Under the pieces are notes generated by a model, which was given only the letters and a program-made list of their open reading frames with translations, ran no database searches and was not told the DNA's origin. This document shows positions 1 through 11,925 of a DNA stretch of 64,000 nucleotides, piece by piece (positions within the stretch are counted from its first letter, which is position 1; each line of letters opens with the position of its first letter). Source of the DNA: Agelaius tricolor (Eukaryota > Chordata > Aves > Passeriformes > Icteridae); assembly GCA_023055355.1 (NCBI GenBank), contig JALJCS010000001.1:100177381-100241380 (forward strand), given 5' to 3'. Position numbers and translations under genes: made by a program.

Positions 1-201
1 TTCAATGAAGGTTATTGGAAGTATTTTGAATATATTTGACATTTAGTGATTTTGTTTGCTTCATCACTGCAGATTAATTTGGCTCCAGCCAAAGTTAATC
101 TTGCTATCTACACATAAGCCCTGAGTAAGCATCTCTGTAAACCAAAAATCTCAAAGAACTCCAAACCAAAAAGAAAAAAAGAGGAAGATTCTCTCTGCTA
201 T

Positions 202-223
202 ACTCAGGAGGAACTCAGGAGGA
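202..223 (+). repeat. Two-copy 11-bp tandem repeat
   Basis: The 11-mer actcaggagga occurs twice head to tail, at 202-212 and 213-223, just before the CR1 remnant begins. It is a simple local duplication and I see no function. Confidence 0.8.
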
Positions 224-239
224 AGTGGTGTTTTTTGAA

Positions 240-622
240 GCTAGAAGAGTTGAGTTTGTTCAGCCTGGAGAAGAGAAGGCTCTGGAGACACCACATTCCA
301 GTCTTTAAGTATTAAATGGGTGCTTATAATTCGAAATATGGGGCTAAACTTCTTAGTTGCCTGTTGCAATAGGACATGGGGTAATGTCTTTAAACCAAAA
401 ATCACTAAACGAGTGTAAATGTAGACTAGATATAAAGATTTTTTTACCATGAGGGGAGTGAGGTACTGGAATAGACTGCCTAGAGATGTGGCCGATTCCT
501 CATCCCTGGAATCATCCAAGTCAGGTTTGAGAAGACTCTGAGCAACCTGCTCAGGTAGAAGATGTCCCTGCTCATTGCAAGGGGTGAACTAGATGACCAA
601 TTCATATGACTCTATGCATTTT
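240..622 (+). mobile_element. CR1 LINE 3' fragment, sense orientation
   Basis: The segment matches the 3' end of avian CR1. It opens with the conserved 'ttcagcctggagaagagaag' stretch, which encodes the FSLEK motif near the end of ORF2. It continues through the 'tagactagatataa' and 'gaggtactggaatagactgcc' blocks and ends in a decayed tail (gactctatgcat). It is 5' truncated, as most CR1 copies are, and diverged with small indels and stops. It is an inactive intronic fossil in the same orientation as EYS. Confidence 0.85.
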
Positions 623-1247
623 CTTTTCTAGGTAATGTACTTATTTTGCATCTAACCTAATTAGATATTTAAACCTAATATAACTTGTTCAGCTATTAGT
701 TCATACTGTCTATGGAAAATTGTTAACATGGTATTTTTCAGGTGTTTGCAGATATTTTGTCTTAGCAGTATTTGAGGACTTCATGTTCTTTAGAATATAA
801 ACGTTTCCACTTTCTGGAATGATAGAATGTCATTACTGGAGAACCCTGACATTTTTTGCTTTCCTGTTATCCGTATCTGAGCCTTCCATGGGCAGTGTCA
901 CAGCTCACTTCTTGTCCCTCCAAAAAGGAGTCAGTGTGGATCAGGATTAATGGTACGAGTTCAGTTCTCACCCTAAAATTGAGCTGGGGTAGCTCTAGGA
1001 ACTCAGGATAATTTTTGTATATTTTCTCAGAGTGAAAAATCACCTTTTCTTCAAAAGTTCTCAGTACCATGTCATACTTGCATTGTCATTCCTTGTGTTA
1101 GCCCTAAAATGGAATTTTAACTGATTTGCAATATTCTGCTCTTTTAGCGACCAGTAGGGTTTCTATTAAGGTTAGATTTCTGTTAAGCTAAATAAATAGA
1201 TAAGTAAATAAGGAAAACCTTGGATCTCTGCCTGGCTGTGGAACACA

Positions 1248-1352
1248 GACACAGAAAGTAATGCATGACTTATCAGAATTCTTGTAGAATGACTGATAAG
1301 TCATCCATTACTTTCTGTGTCTTATTATCAGAATTCTTTTAGAATTCTGATA
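1248..1352. repeat. Two adjacent near-perfect palindromes
   Basis: The first palindrome spans 1248-1321. Its left arm at 1248-1282 and right arm at 1286-1321 pair almost perfectly; the outer 28 bases have one mismatch, and the innermost part carries a few mismatches and an indel around a tgt loop. The second, 1326-1352, is a perfect 12-bp inverted repeat (tatcagaattct, then agaattctgata) around a ttt loop. Its arm is the same tatcagaattct that forms the inner part of the first palindrome's left arm, so the two are related. There is no coding potential. A template-switch event or a tiny foldback element are the obvious explanations, and a structured RNA is possible but unsupported. Confidence 0.85.
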
Positions 1353-4300
1353 CTGTGTTAAGCATTAGATAGATCTTTGCTTTCCAGTTCCACTTTAATG
1401 ATCTCTGTCCCTCCTTCTATAACACCAATTACTTTTCCTTGGTTTTGCTCTTTCTTTTTTTGTTCTGTGTCTCCCTGATAATTAGATTACTCTCCAAATA
1501 TTACAAATGTTTCTTGTAATGGTTCGGATCAATATTCTTATTTGGTTTTACATGAATGTAAAATAAAAAATTATATAAATGCATGAATAAAAATCTTTCC
1601 AGTGTTTTATGAATGATCTCTATGTGCGTATACAGATAATTGAGAATTTTTTAATTATTTCTGTACACTTTTCTGTCAAATAAATATCCTTTGTGAGTTC
1701 CCTCATATGCTTTCTCTGTATTTCCTTCATCCCTATTTTTTCTCCCCACTCTGTCTTTCATTTTCACTTCTAACTACTACAAAAGAGAAGCTGCTGCTGT
1801 CAGCTCTTCTGCTTTTAATAGTTATAAAACTCCTGCCTTTACTCTGCTTTTTTGAAGCTGTGTGACCATCAAACATCCAAGGAATGAACCATCAGCAGAA
1901 AGCCAACTTGAGGCTATTGCACTTACTAGGTACAAGAATCACACACTTCTAAGGGTTAATGTTCCCAACATTTTCAGATTCTGTTAATTTATGCATGTTA
2001 GCAATGGTTTAATAATTGCAGTTACAATTAGCTTCACACATTCATAAAGCAAAAACCTTTCTATTTGTCAAAATAACTTTTTAAAATAGAAAAATCATTA
2101 CAGTGATGTGCTTCTTTCAGATGTACTTTACTAGAAAATTGTTACACATTTTTGATTAGTTTTTTTTAAATTAATCCAACTTCAGATTACACGTTTTACA
2201 AACACACCTGTTTTTACCAGGTGGTGGTGAGGTTACATCTGTTTTCCTGGTAGATAATTAGTAGACATTTAATTACAGGGAGAACTCTCAGACATGATGC
2301 TACTAATACACAAATGAATTTGAATCAGAAAGTATGCATAAGACTATTTAAGTCAAAATCATAAGGATAATATAAAAGGATTGAAACTTGCATCTGTCTT
2401 TGCCTAGTACATTAGCCAGTGAAGAGCAAAAAAGATCTGTGCCTTCTTCACTTTTTCATGTCAACATGCCTTTAAATAAAAAGAACAGAGCACTGAAATA
2501 TCAATGCAATATTTTAATACCTCTTAGCACTTAGTGCAATTATATATATGCAAATATATATAAGACAAATAAAATAAATATAGAGAATACAGCAAATAAG
2601 CTTGCTTATAGGCTGACCAATAGGCAGAAGATAAAAACCACTACATGTGCTAGGCATGCCACTTTAGTAAATCATACCATACCATTGTTAAAAAAAATCC
2701 TATTTGATGCCTTTATTACCAAAAATGTTATCAATGATTAGTTGAAATTAACAAGTACTAAGGACTTGTAGAGGCTTCCAAAAATAGGTTTTCTGTTAAA
2801 AAAAAAAGGGAAAGAGATATGTCGTAGAAGTCTATGTATGATACATAGAAAATTACTATACATACATCTGTCTTAATACAAAGAAAAATTCATTTACATT
2901 CTTAATAATGAAATTTTCCCTAATTATTTCAGTATGTATTCAATAAATACATACATTAAAGAGTGTTAACAGTAAATGGACTAAAAATCCCTGGAATTTT
3001 TTGCTGTTATGTTATGCTTAAATTGTTGTTAGAATGTGACAATTACATTTGTGCCAATAAAGATTAGCCATCATTTGAGAAGATTTATTTGTTGACTACA
3101 GAATGCATTCATAAAATTTCTATTCTCTTCTTTAATTATTTTATTTGTTAGCATGATTAAATTTCATCAACATGTCAAAGCAAATTGTGATATTTAGCCA
3201 CAAAGCAAAATAAATTGCTAGCAATCATAAAAACCTGATACAGTTGTAAAGTTTTACTTCATCATTTTCACTTTTAAGAGAGTCAGCATAATGCTGCTCA
3301 CAATCCCTTCAAGGGTAGGTTGTTTAGCTTCTGCTATATATGGTAGCCTATAACTTCTGACAATTGGATTTCAGATATCACAGCCCATGTTTATAGCATT
3401 CCTTAAGGACAACAGCTCCCTTTTCATAAGCTGGGCTCATAAATTATTTCCTTTTTTCTTAGAAGCTCTGTTCCCCAGATCTTCCCTATTGCCCTTACAC
3501 TTAAGAAACTAGAGGCCATTCAGACATTTCAGTTGCAGTCTCTTTGTCTCTTATTTCAGCTCTCATTTTCAGGTAGAGCATTTCACAGTATCCTTCCTGT
3601 GTCAAAATTTATTTTCTATCTTAATAAAGTTAATCCCATATTTTAATGGGACTTCAAATCTCTCTTTTAGATAGGCAATAATTTAAGCTCAATGGCCATT
3701 TGCTTATTGACATACTGATGTACAAAAATAACCTTCCAGCTCACTGTTTTCTGTGAAAGGATGATTGCTGAGATTCTTTTGCTGGAACCCTCACACAACC
3801 TCTACCTGAGGTCAAGATGATTTACCCCTAATATCCAACAAGGTTTTTAACTCAGGTATTTCCTGATCTCTGTCTCTTCCCAGAACCTGTCTGTTTTGCT
3901 TATGACTCAAGCTTTTCCTATGAAGGTAACTTCCATCATATGCACTAGGTAGTATATGCTCTTTCACATTGACAGAACAAAATTCTCTGACTCCTCATGT
4001 TCACTGTAGAAAGATTTAAAGGACTGTCCTTTCAAAGGATTTCATACCACCTAGCAAATAATGTGAAGAATGCTGTTAGTCACCTGTAAGTGTGACTTAA
4101 AAGTGCTCCCTAGACTGAAGTTCAAGCAGCAACACACACTGAAGTTTCAAGAAGTAATGCTGCCTTTGAGAGAGCTGTCCCAGATTTTTTACTTTACTGG
4201 TAATAATGAGGACTTTTTTCCAAGTTTTTACTAGTGGGCAAAGTGAATAGACAGACAGAGTCACTGGGAGAAGGAAAACAAGCTGTTCATCTGTAACTGC

Positions 4301-4954
4301 ACTTTTTCAACACCTGTTATATACAAGCACATATACATCCACTTCATTCTCTCTGAATCAATGTGACTTACAGATCTGCTTACTGGTAAAAATTGGAAAT
4401 GCCAGGAATGGCATGTACAGGGAGGGGAGAAGACTAGGAAACAGGTAGTACAATATATACATATATCAGTTATATGATGTTTAAAAAGCAGTGCAATAGT
4501 GCAATACATTTTGAAAGAGAATTATCAGACTATTGTAGAAGGAAATTGTAAAAGCCAAAGGCATGAAATCCAGTCAAATTAAAATAGCTTTGGAGTTAAT
4601 TAGGTATTCAGAATACAAAATATGTCTAAGCATAAAAGGCTTCAGTAGGTCATCAGGATTTGTAACAGACTGAAGAAATGCAATGTTGCCTAGAAAGCTG
4701 TTCTCAAGGAGGGAGTTTACATTGTGAAATGTTTCTGCTAGGAACTGTACAAAAGGAAATGATCAGGCAGTTGCAAGCACTGTTGTCTCTCTCTGATCTA
4801 AAAGATCATTTTTTGCTCTTTGTTTTGTCCTCCAAAATAAAGTTGATTTTTTTTCTTTTTTTACAAATTATTATGTTTTTAAAGTCCCAATAATGCCCTC
4901 ATTCTTTTTACCTTTCTGAATAAAAATAATAAAGGATATTCTGACCTGTGGCTC

Positions 4955-5170
4955 TCTGCAGCAACTCCAGGCCTGGGAGCTCCTACCCAGCAGATGAAAC
5001 CCAGCAGATGAAACCCAGCCCTGATCCCAGCCCTTCTGACCCACTCTGGGGGACTCCTGCTCATGATTCATGGGCAGAGTCACTCGAGGCTCACACATCC
5101 AAACCCAGGCACTCCACAGCTGAGGGTCCCCCAAATGCTAGCCTGAGATTTCTCCCTGTCTAACACCCAT
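4955..5170. other. GC-rich unclassified patch
   Basis: This patch is clearly richer in G and C than its AT-rich surroundings, with abrupt edges. It contains a directly repeated cagcagatgaaaccc unit around 4989-5018. Short open frames exist on both strands, but their residues (many Pro, Ser and Trp) look like translated GC-rich noncoding DNA. It may be a fragment of a retroviral element or another repeat I cannot name. No splice sites or family motifs were seen. Confidence 0.4.
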
Positions 5171-6074
5171 GCCAGCACCCAGAGCCTCCTATTCAGAGGC
5201 AGTGGTACATCAAACAATATATGCAGTATTTTCAGTTTCTTGACCCAGTTAGTGAGTCTTTTTTACTTCAGTTAAACATAGTAGAATACAGTGAAATAAA
5301 CAGATTAGCATTTAAACTATTTGTCTTAAAGGTGAATAAAAATTGTAAACAGGAACTGTCATACATTTTATAAAAAGTAAATACAGTTAAATTCAAAGGG
5401 CAAATTCACCCAATAGCATTTGAAACTGTAGGTGTCAGTCCTTTTTTTTTAGAAGAGCCTTGTATCATTCATCACTTAAATATTTTGCTGTCATTTTTAC
5501 AATGTATAACATACTATTTAGTGGAAGTGAACTTAAGCATATTTTTCATTCTTATTTTTAAGAGTTCAAGTAACAGTATGATGTTTTGTAAATAATTTTT
5601 CTTCTCCTCGAGTCTGAAATACATCATGAATTGGGAAAGGTGAATTTTTCATAATCTTTAAATCTATTATAAGAGCTGTCCTCTTATAATTTTTGTTTTC
5701 TATAATTTATTTGAAAAGCTGAATGAATGTGAATTTCTTTTTTTATTGTCACCTTCATTGCCTTAATGATACTGCTGGATATAGAGAGAAGTTCAGTTAA
5801 TGTAGGATCTCTGTAAGATTGATGCCACTGCAATGGTATTAAATTTTGTCTTTTAGTTATTTTCTTTTACTTTTAACTATTATCAGCTAAATACAGACAT
5901 TTACAGTCTGATTTTCTTCCTCACAGTCACTCAAGAAGAGTCCTGTATATGTACAGAAGGGTCCCCAAGGTCACATAGGCATCATGTCTGATGATGGTGT
6001 TCCAGATGTGTGATTTAGTTCTGTGAGGTCCTACACTTTCAGAAGTGTGACTGTCTCCATTTTTGTTTTCCAAG

Positions 6075-6228
6075 CTGGTGAAAGAAATTTTGGAGAGCAG
6101 TTTCTTCACCTGTATCTTGTGGAGGGAAGACCAACAGTTCGATTAGGCTGTGGAAACTCTCAGAACATTCTGACTGTATCCCTGAACCAATCTGTCAGCA
6201 AGGGGATGCTCGTCCCTATCACAGTAAG
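6075..6228 (+). CDS. EYS: EYS internal exon: laminin-G domain, middle part
   Basis: EYS is a large secreted proteoglycan-like protein of EGF and laminin-G modules that organises the extracellular matrix around photoreceptors; in humans its loss causes retinitis pigmentosa (RP25). This 154-bp exon encodes about 51 residues with a beta-strand-rich laminin-G pattern, including FLHLYLVEGRP and LGCGNSQNILTVS, which closely match my memory of human EYS. The acceptor is a pyrimidine tract ending ccaag at 6070-6074 and the donor is gtaaga at 6229. The exon starts with two bases completing a split codon and ends with two bases (ag) of the next one. A competing donor gtaagg at 6224 would break the frame with the next exon, so 6228 is preferred. 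The exon is free of stops. The gene name rests on recognition without alignment. Confidence 0.85.
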
Positions 6229-8218
6229 GTAAGAACTGGGTTACACTAAAAGAGTTTTAGTCATCTATATTGAGCAATAAAACGTAATTTCATTCTTTTT
6301 TTTTTTTTGACAATAAAAGGGCAAGTCAAATTGGAAAGCAAATTTGGAAACCTTTTTCATAAAGTTGAAAATATAATTCAATTTCGATTCTCCTTGATTG
6401 AAAATACATTTTAGTTCACACAGATTACTTCAGTCCTTTGGAGAACTTATGAATCATTCAAAGTCTTCAAAGTCCAGATACATTTACAGATACAGATTAT
6501 TTCAGTTTGAGAACTGAAACAGTTTAAACATAATTTTTGAAATTACAGGTGGGGGGTCTCATATTTTATGCTTATTAATTAACACGTTGAATAAATTATA
6601 TTTGTCATCACATTTTAGTGCTAAATATAAGACTAATCTATTGTTTAAGATAAATTAAAAATGGGCATGCTAACAACATCTTACATTACAGGGTGTACTT
6701 GGAGATTTTAAAAGCCTTATTCAAACAACTACAATTCTAAAAGTTGTCATATCTACATTTGCCACTGTACTATCAGGATTATACAAGTGGCTAATCACTG
6801 CTGTCATTTTTCATCTTGTACAAATGATAGTTCTCAAAGTGGTTCATTTATCATTTTGAGATGGATATTGGTTTCATGCTTTGGTAATGAATTAACTCTT
6901 TTCCAGTCATGGAATTTCATATGTGCAAGCTAGGTAGGAAGTAAAACAGAAATAATATAGGGGTTTTTGTTATATTTATATTAGTAAGGTTAAATAATGG
7001 TAAAGTATTCAATCTTTACTTCAGAAATGTTTAGAAATAATTCTGACCCATATAAAATATCATATTACTGTGATTAAGATAACATTTTTTTTACATCATT
7101 TAAGTATTATTAAGTATTAATTGCTGCACCTGAACTGTAAACATTGGTGCTGTGAGGGAATGTAATGCACAAATTATGAAATTAAAGGAAGCCTTAGCTA
7201 GGACTATTTTTGCTGTTAGAGGATGGTATGTGAAGGAGACTGCTGCAAAAGTTACCATGAAATATGCATGTTAGGCTTCTCAAAATTGCCTTTTACTATG
7301 AAAAAAGAAAAATCAAAGCAAAATCTGACTGTTTTTGTGGGTTTTTTTCTGAGCTGTTTCTCTATGATATGTTTCTCTATGTAAATGTTGATCAATTCTG
7401 AAATGACAGAGGTTTGTTGATCTCACTATATAGAGTAGATTGATAAGGGGAGAAGAGAATGTTCAGCATATCAGCCTATTTTCTTAGATTGTATGCTTAA
7501 CCCATCTGCTGTACCAATTCTTTTAGAAACACATTTGTTAGAATATAAATCCTTTTTTCAATACACAGAAAGCTAATAGGAGCTGCCATTTAAGAAACTG
7601 TTTCATTTCTATCTTCTATTTCTTTTCATCCACAGGTCTTTACATTACTTTTTTTCTACATTTAAAACAGGGTTTTTTTCCTTTTATGCTTAGTATTAAC
7701 ATCTAGTATTAATGGAACAAAGTCACAGAGCATACACTCAAATCTTATTAGCTGGCAGTGTATTTATTTTAGGATTTTTGTACAGATTGTAAAAGCACAT
7801 AAAATTTACAAAGAAGAGCAGATCACTTCCCCTCCTTTTGATCTAGCAGATTTTTTTTCTCTCCAAAAATACTCGATAGATTTATACAGCTCAATACAAA
7901 TAAACTATTCTAAGTTTGTTTTTTAATCCCAGAGGCTTCTCTTGTATGAGACATTGGTCAGATAATTGCACTGCCTCAGCTGTGGTAGCGTTATCTTTGC
8001 TTCATACATTTAAGCCATTAAAATGCCATACAGATTTCAAAGCCTAATAATATTGTAGCAACAAATGCAGCTAAACGAAAATTTAAAAACTGATTCTAGG
8101 TATAGAGTTCAAGTTCACACTGAAAATTTTATTTCCTTCTTTTTCTACCTTAATATTAATACCTCTGTATTTATGGTCTCATTCTTCTTGTTGTTACACT
8201 ACAAAATACTATCAGTTC

Positions 8219-8254
8219 AATTCTAGTAAACAAATTCCTTTGTTTACTAGAATT
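8219..8254. repeat. Perfect 16-bp inverted repeat with 4-base loop
   Basis: Aattctagtaaacaaa at 8219-8234 pairs perfectly with tttgtttactagaatt at 8239-8254 around the loop ttcc. A perfect 16-bp stem stands out in this intron, but the stem is short and AT-rich, the loop is tiny, and there is no microRNA-like flanking structure. It is best read as a foldback produced by local template switching. Confidence 0.85.
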
Positions 8255-10441
8255 TTATACTGCTATCTTTGAAACAGTGGAATACTAAATAACTTGCAAG
8301 GTGTGATTGTAGACTGTGACTAGTAGGGATTTACATGAATTTGAGTTTATGGGCTTGGCCTTCAAAATGACTTGTGATTATTCTTGTGAGTCCTTCTAAA
8401 ATGTAGAGAGAGCAGTATATCCTTCACCAAGCAGCAATAAAATTGTAATCCTTCAGCAATCATCCTTAACCTCTGTCAAAGGAAAAAGCAAAATTGACAA
8501 GGCAGTTGTAGCCTCCCAAGCTCTTGCATCATAAGATATAAAATATGAATCCATGACAAACTGTTGATTTGTGTTCTCAGAGGCTGTTGGAGATAGATAA
8601 TTCTATCTGTATGCTTTACCTGCAAAATTCTGTGGGTTTTTTTCCCTATAATGCAGGAAAAGAGTCAAAGAGTAGAATAAATGATCACTTTTTGTTACTG
8701 TTTCCAAGGTCTCCAAAAGGGGAACAAAACATTTGCTGTATTGGATTTTGAATTAGTTTGGAAGATCATATTTGACAGTTATTCTGGTTTTGGATGCTAC
8801 TATGACTGCAGTGGTTAAACACTACAAATAACACATCCAAGATCTATAGAAAGAGACTTTCTCCTTTTCAAACTTATTTTTTTAATCCACATGTGCAAGA
8901 AACGAATACATTCCCATAGTTTAGAGCTATTGCTTTCTTTTAACTGTATGATTAGTTTCCTTAGAAATGGCCATTTTCTCAAACCTGATGAAGATTAAAT
9001 GAGTTTTAAATGTTCAGTCATTGTCTTTATGATACTTGTGAAATGGCAGCTTTATAGAAGAAAGTCAATAAAGCTCTGATTGCTTACTTTTTTTGCCTTG
9101 CCTAAAGAAAATAGAAACCTGTTTCAATGCAGTTTCATGTGTTTCTATTTCTGTTTATTTTAGGATGATTTGATTACTGGTTTGAAAATGTGCATTCATT
9201 TGAGTGTAATTTTTTATGATATCATGATTGAAAATGTATTGGTTTTTTCAGTTAAAGCTTTGAGCACATACTTGAAATGTAGTTTGGATTGGTTTATAGA
9301 TTTGTTCTTTAAAGTTATTCAAAGAACATTAATCCAAACACATTTCATTCCATGAGTAGGTTCTGAAATGCATTTGCCTGATTTAAAATTTGCTCTACTT
9401 TGTGGTTAAAGTGATATTACTGTCATGGGGGCAAATGATGTTTCTTCAATTCAGTGGTTGAAAAAAGGTAAATTTAACAAAGAGATTGAAATACCCAGGT
9501 CATCAGGATTTTGATTTATCTAGATGGTAAGGTGGATTGTCACTTTTAGAATATGAGTACTGATATTTTTTAGACATCTTAGATTCTTGTCTCTAAATGA
9601 TATTTTTGTCTGTTCTGCACAGTGATGTGACACAGCGGGTCCTTTTCCATTTAGGAGATTCCAAGGCAGCATTAATTAAAATCTTCCCTGTATGTGACAA
9701 CATCACTCTTCAGTCTTATGTACCTGCAGAACTTGCAGAATTTTACTCTGGAATTTAATGAACATAGTGCCCATCCCCACAGAGCTATATCATGTTATTA
9801 TGTACATTTACATTTCATGTACCTTCCAAGTGAACATATTGAAAGCAGTTTTTTCCAGCCTTCTGTCACACTTTAATCAGTAGTATGGATGTGAGCATTT
9901 ACTCATGGCTGAGAAGGGCACCTTTAGCTGTCCTTAAAAGGGTTTATTTGTTAAACTTGTTTACCCAGTTAATTTGGCCAACTATCACCTAGACCATGCA
10001 GTGGTACAGAAGCTGCTGAAGTTTATTATTTGGTCTTCCAGCTTCAAAAGCAGATGGCACATTCTGAACTGCGAAAGTCCTCAGCATGTTTTTGTACCTC
10101 CACATGGAAACTTTGGCAAGGTGTTACATTATTATGTTATCAGTGTCCATGATTTTTCCACTTCTACTTCCACCCTTTCCACAGAATAAAAAATCGTTGC
10201 TTGAACTATTCTCTAAAGCTTTTTCATGCATGTGCATTCTGAAAATGTGTTTCTAAAAAAATATGTAAATCACAATCTATATGATATGTTTTCTCATTTT
10301 CAGTCATGGTGTTTACCTATTTCATTTCATTATTTCAGAGATATATGGGTTTTCATATTAGTGCATATTTTTATTGTTATTTACAGGTGTTGGGTATCCT
10401 GCATAGTGTGAAAGTATTACTTAAAATTACATTAAATCAAT

Positions 10442-10461
10442 AAAACAAAAAAAAAAAAAAA
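10442..10461. repeat. Poly-A tract
   Basis: An A-rich run interrupted by a few C residues follows AT-rich sequence. No processed pseudogene could be recognised upstream of it, so it is listed only as a low-complexity tract. Confidence 0.7.
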
Positions 10462-11664
10462 CAAACCCCAAACTCAATTATCTGATGTCTTGCTATTGCT
10501 TCCAATATTACCAGTTACCTAGAAATATAGGATATTTTTTGATGATTTGGAAACATCTGAGCAGCAGGTTTTATATCTCAGCAAGTACATAGTGTAGCCT
10601 AGATTTCATACATACCATACTGATTTCCAACATGATTAATTATGTTATGAATGAGAAATGGAAAGGTGATTTGGTAAATGACAACTACATGCAATATCGC
10701 TGTCATCTTACCACATCTCATCTTTTCAAAATTATTTGAAGATTAACAGTGAAAGCAGTTTGAAATAGATTTAAGAATTTTAATTTTATTTTATGAATTT
10801 ATAAAATTGTTAAGGAAAAAACATTTAGATGTGGTTTTAAAAAGAAATATTTTACATACTCTCTATCTTAATTTTGAATTTTAAGTCAGCATGTAGATGA
10901 ATTGTACCCATGTTGTGTTGCATAGAACTGGAAATGCTGTAGGATATTAATTATATTTAATCAATTTTGAAGAAAAATTTTTATTACTTCCAGAAGGACG
11001 TATATACAACTGAATGAATTTATGTTTGCTGCATTTTCTATAGCAATTGAAAAATTCATAAAATCATCATATTTGCCACTATAAAGTAGAAATGCTTTTG
11101 CCCTGTACACCAGTGTAATGTTTGTTCTCTGAAAACCTTAATCCCAGTTTCATTAATCGAGCTGTTACAGTTTTACACAAGTAATCACTACATCTATTTC
11201 ATTTTAAAAATAGTCCCATAAGAGATACATTAAATCAAGTTAATGAATACAAATTCTTGTATATGTAATTAAAATTTAAAACAAAAATTTGGAACATTGG
11301 AATCAGCTGGTGAAATAACGCCATGTGGCATGTTGTCTGGAATAACTCAAATAAGAAAATGGATTGTCACAAAGAATATAGAAAAGGTTACCTTTTGTGT
11401 TCATTTCAATTTCAGCTTTTGTGTATGAACAGAACATTCAGTGTGTTTAGAAACATAAGCCACTCTCTGAAACTTTTTTTTCTTCCTTCATTCATCAGCA
11501 GTATGCAATATTTCATCAGTGATCTGTCAAAGCCAACAAACCAACTGCTATGGCTGTTCAAGCTCATTAGCTACTGACTTGAAGAACAGATGTTTGAATT
11601 CCTGTACCCTTCATGCTCTGAGTTTATGCTAGATTTTCTTGCATTAACTGCCCTTAGAGGAATG

Positions 11665-11752
11665 ACCCAAGAACACAGAAGGACAGAGTCAAGTGATTCT
11701 TTAGCTGGAAAGGCCCTCTGGAGGTCCTTCCAACATTCCTGCTCAAGCCGGC
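11665..11752 (-). mobile_element. CR1 LINE 3' remnant, antisense
   Basis: A short remnant resembles the reverse complement of the CR1 3' end: a degenerate form of the 'ggaaaggccctctggaggtc' block, then 'ccaacattcctgctcaagc', which corresponds to the usual 'ccaaccccctgctcaagc'. It stops exactly where the LTR at 11753 begins, which suggests the LTR inserted into or next to an older CR1. It is too short and diverged to assign to a subfamily. Confidence 0.55.
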
Positions 11753-11925
11753 TGTCCTGGTTTCACCAGGGGCAGAGTTTTCTTCTCAGTACCTGGTATA
11801 GTGCTGTGTTTTGCATTCAATATGAGGGTTAGGTTAATAACACATCAATGCTATGGTTGCTGCTAATTCATGTTTACAATAAGTCAAGGGCCTGTCTTTA
11901 TGTCTCATACTCTGTCTGTAAGGAG
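11753..11925 (+). mobile_element. Truncated endogenous retrovirus LTR, 5' part
   Basis: The segment starts tgtcctggtttcacc and continues with blocks typical of a large bird LTR family: gcagagttttcttctcagtacctgg, then 'gtgctgtgttttgcattcaat', 'ataacacatcaatgctatgg' and a gaggtacacaa block near 11922. After about 11925 the match fades, though 'cagtatatgatgtcata' at 11995-12011 may be a decayed promoter-proximal part. It lacks a recognisable 3' end, so no target-site duplication can be checked. It seems to belong to the same broad LTR group as the - strand copy at 44385-44725. Confidence 0.65.

Larger units (their letters stand above)
1..6074 (+). other. EYS: EYS intron (3' part), upstream of the first visible exon
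   Basis: This stretch lies before the first recognisable EYS exon, whose acceptor is at 6073-6074, so it is read as the 3' part of the preceding intron. It holds a CR1 remnant at 240-622, a palindrome cluster at 1248-1352 and a GC-rich patch near 4955-5170. The rest is AT-rich unique-looking sequence with short A and T runs. Open frames here are short and lack family resemblance or splice context. I looked for a preceding laminin-G or EGF exon and did not recognise one. Confidence 0.7.

Noticed and set aside
1248..1321. Possible microRNA precursor
   Set aside because: The nearly perfect stem and 3-base loop are unlike a typical animal pre-miRNA, and no seed family was recognised.
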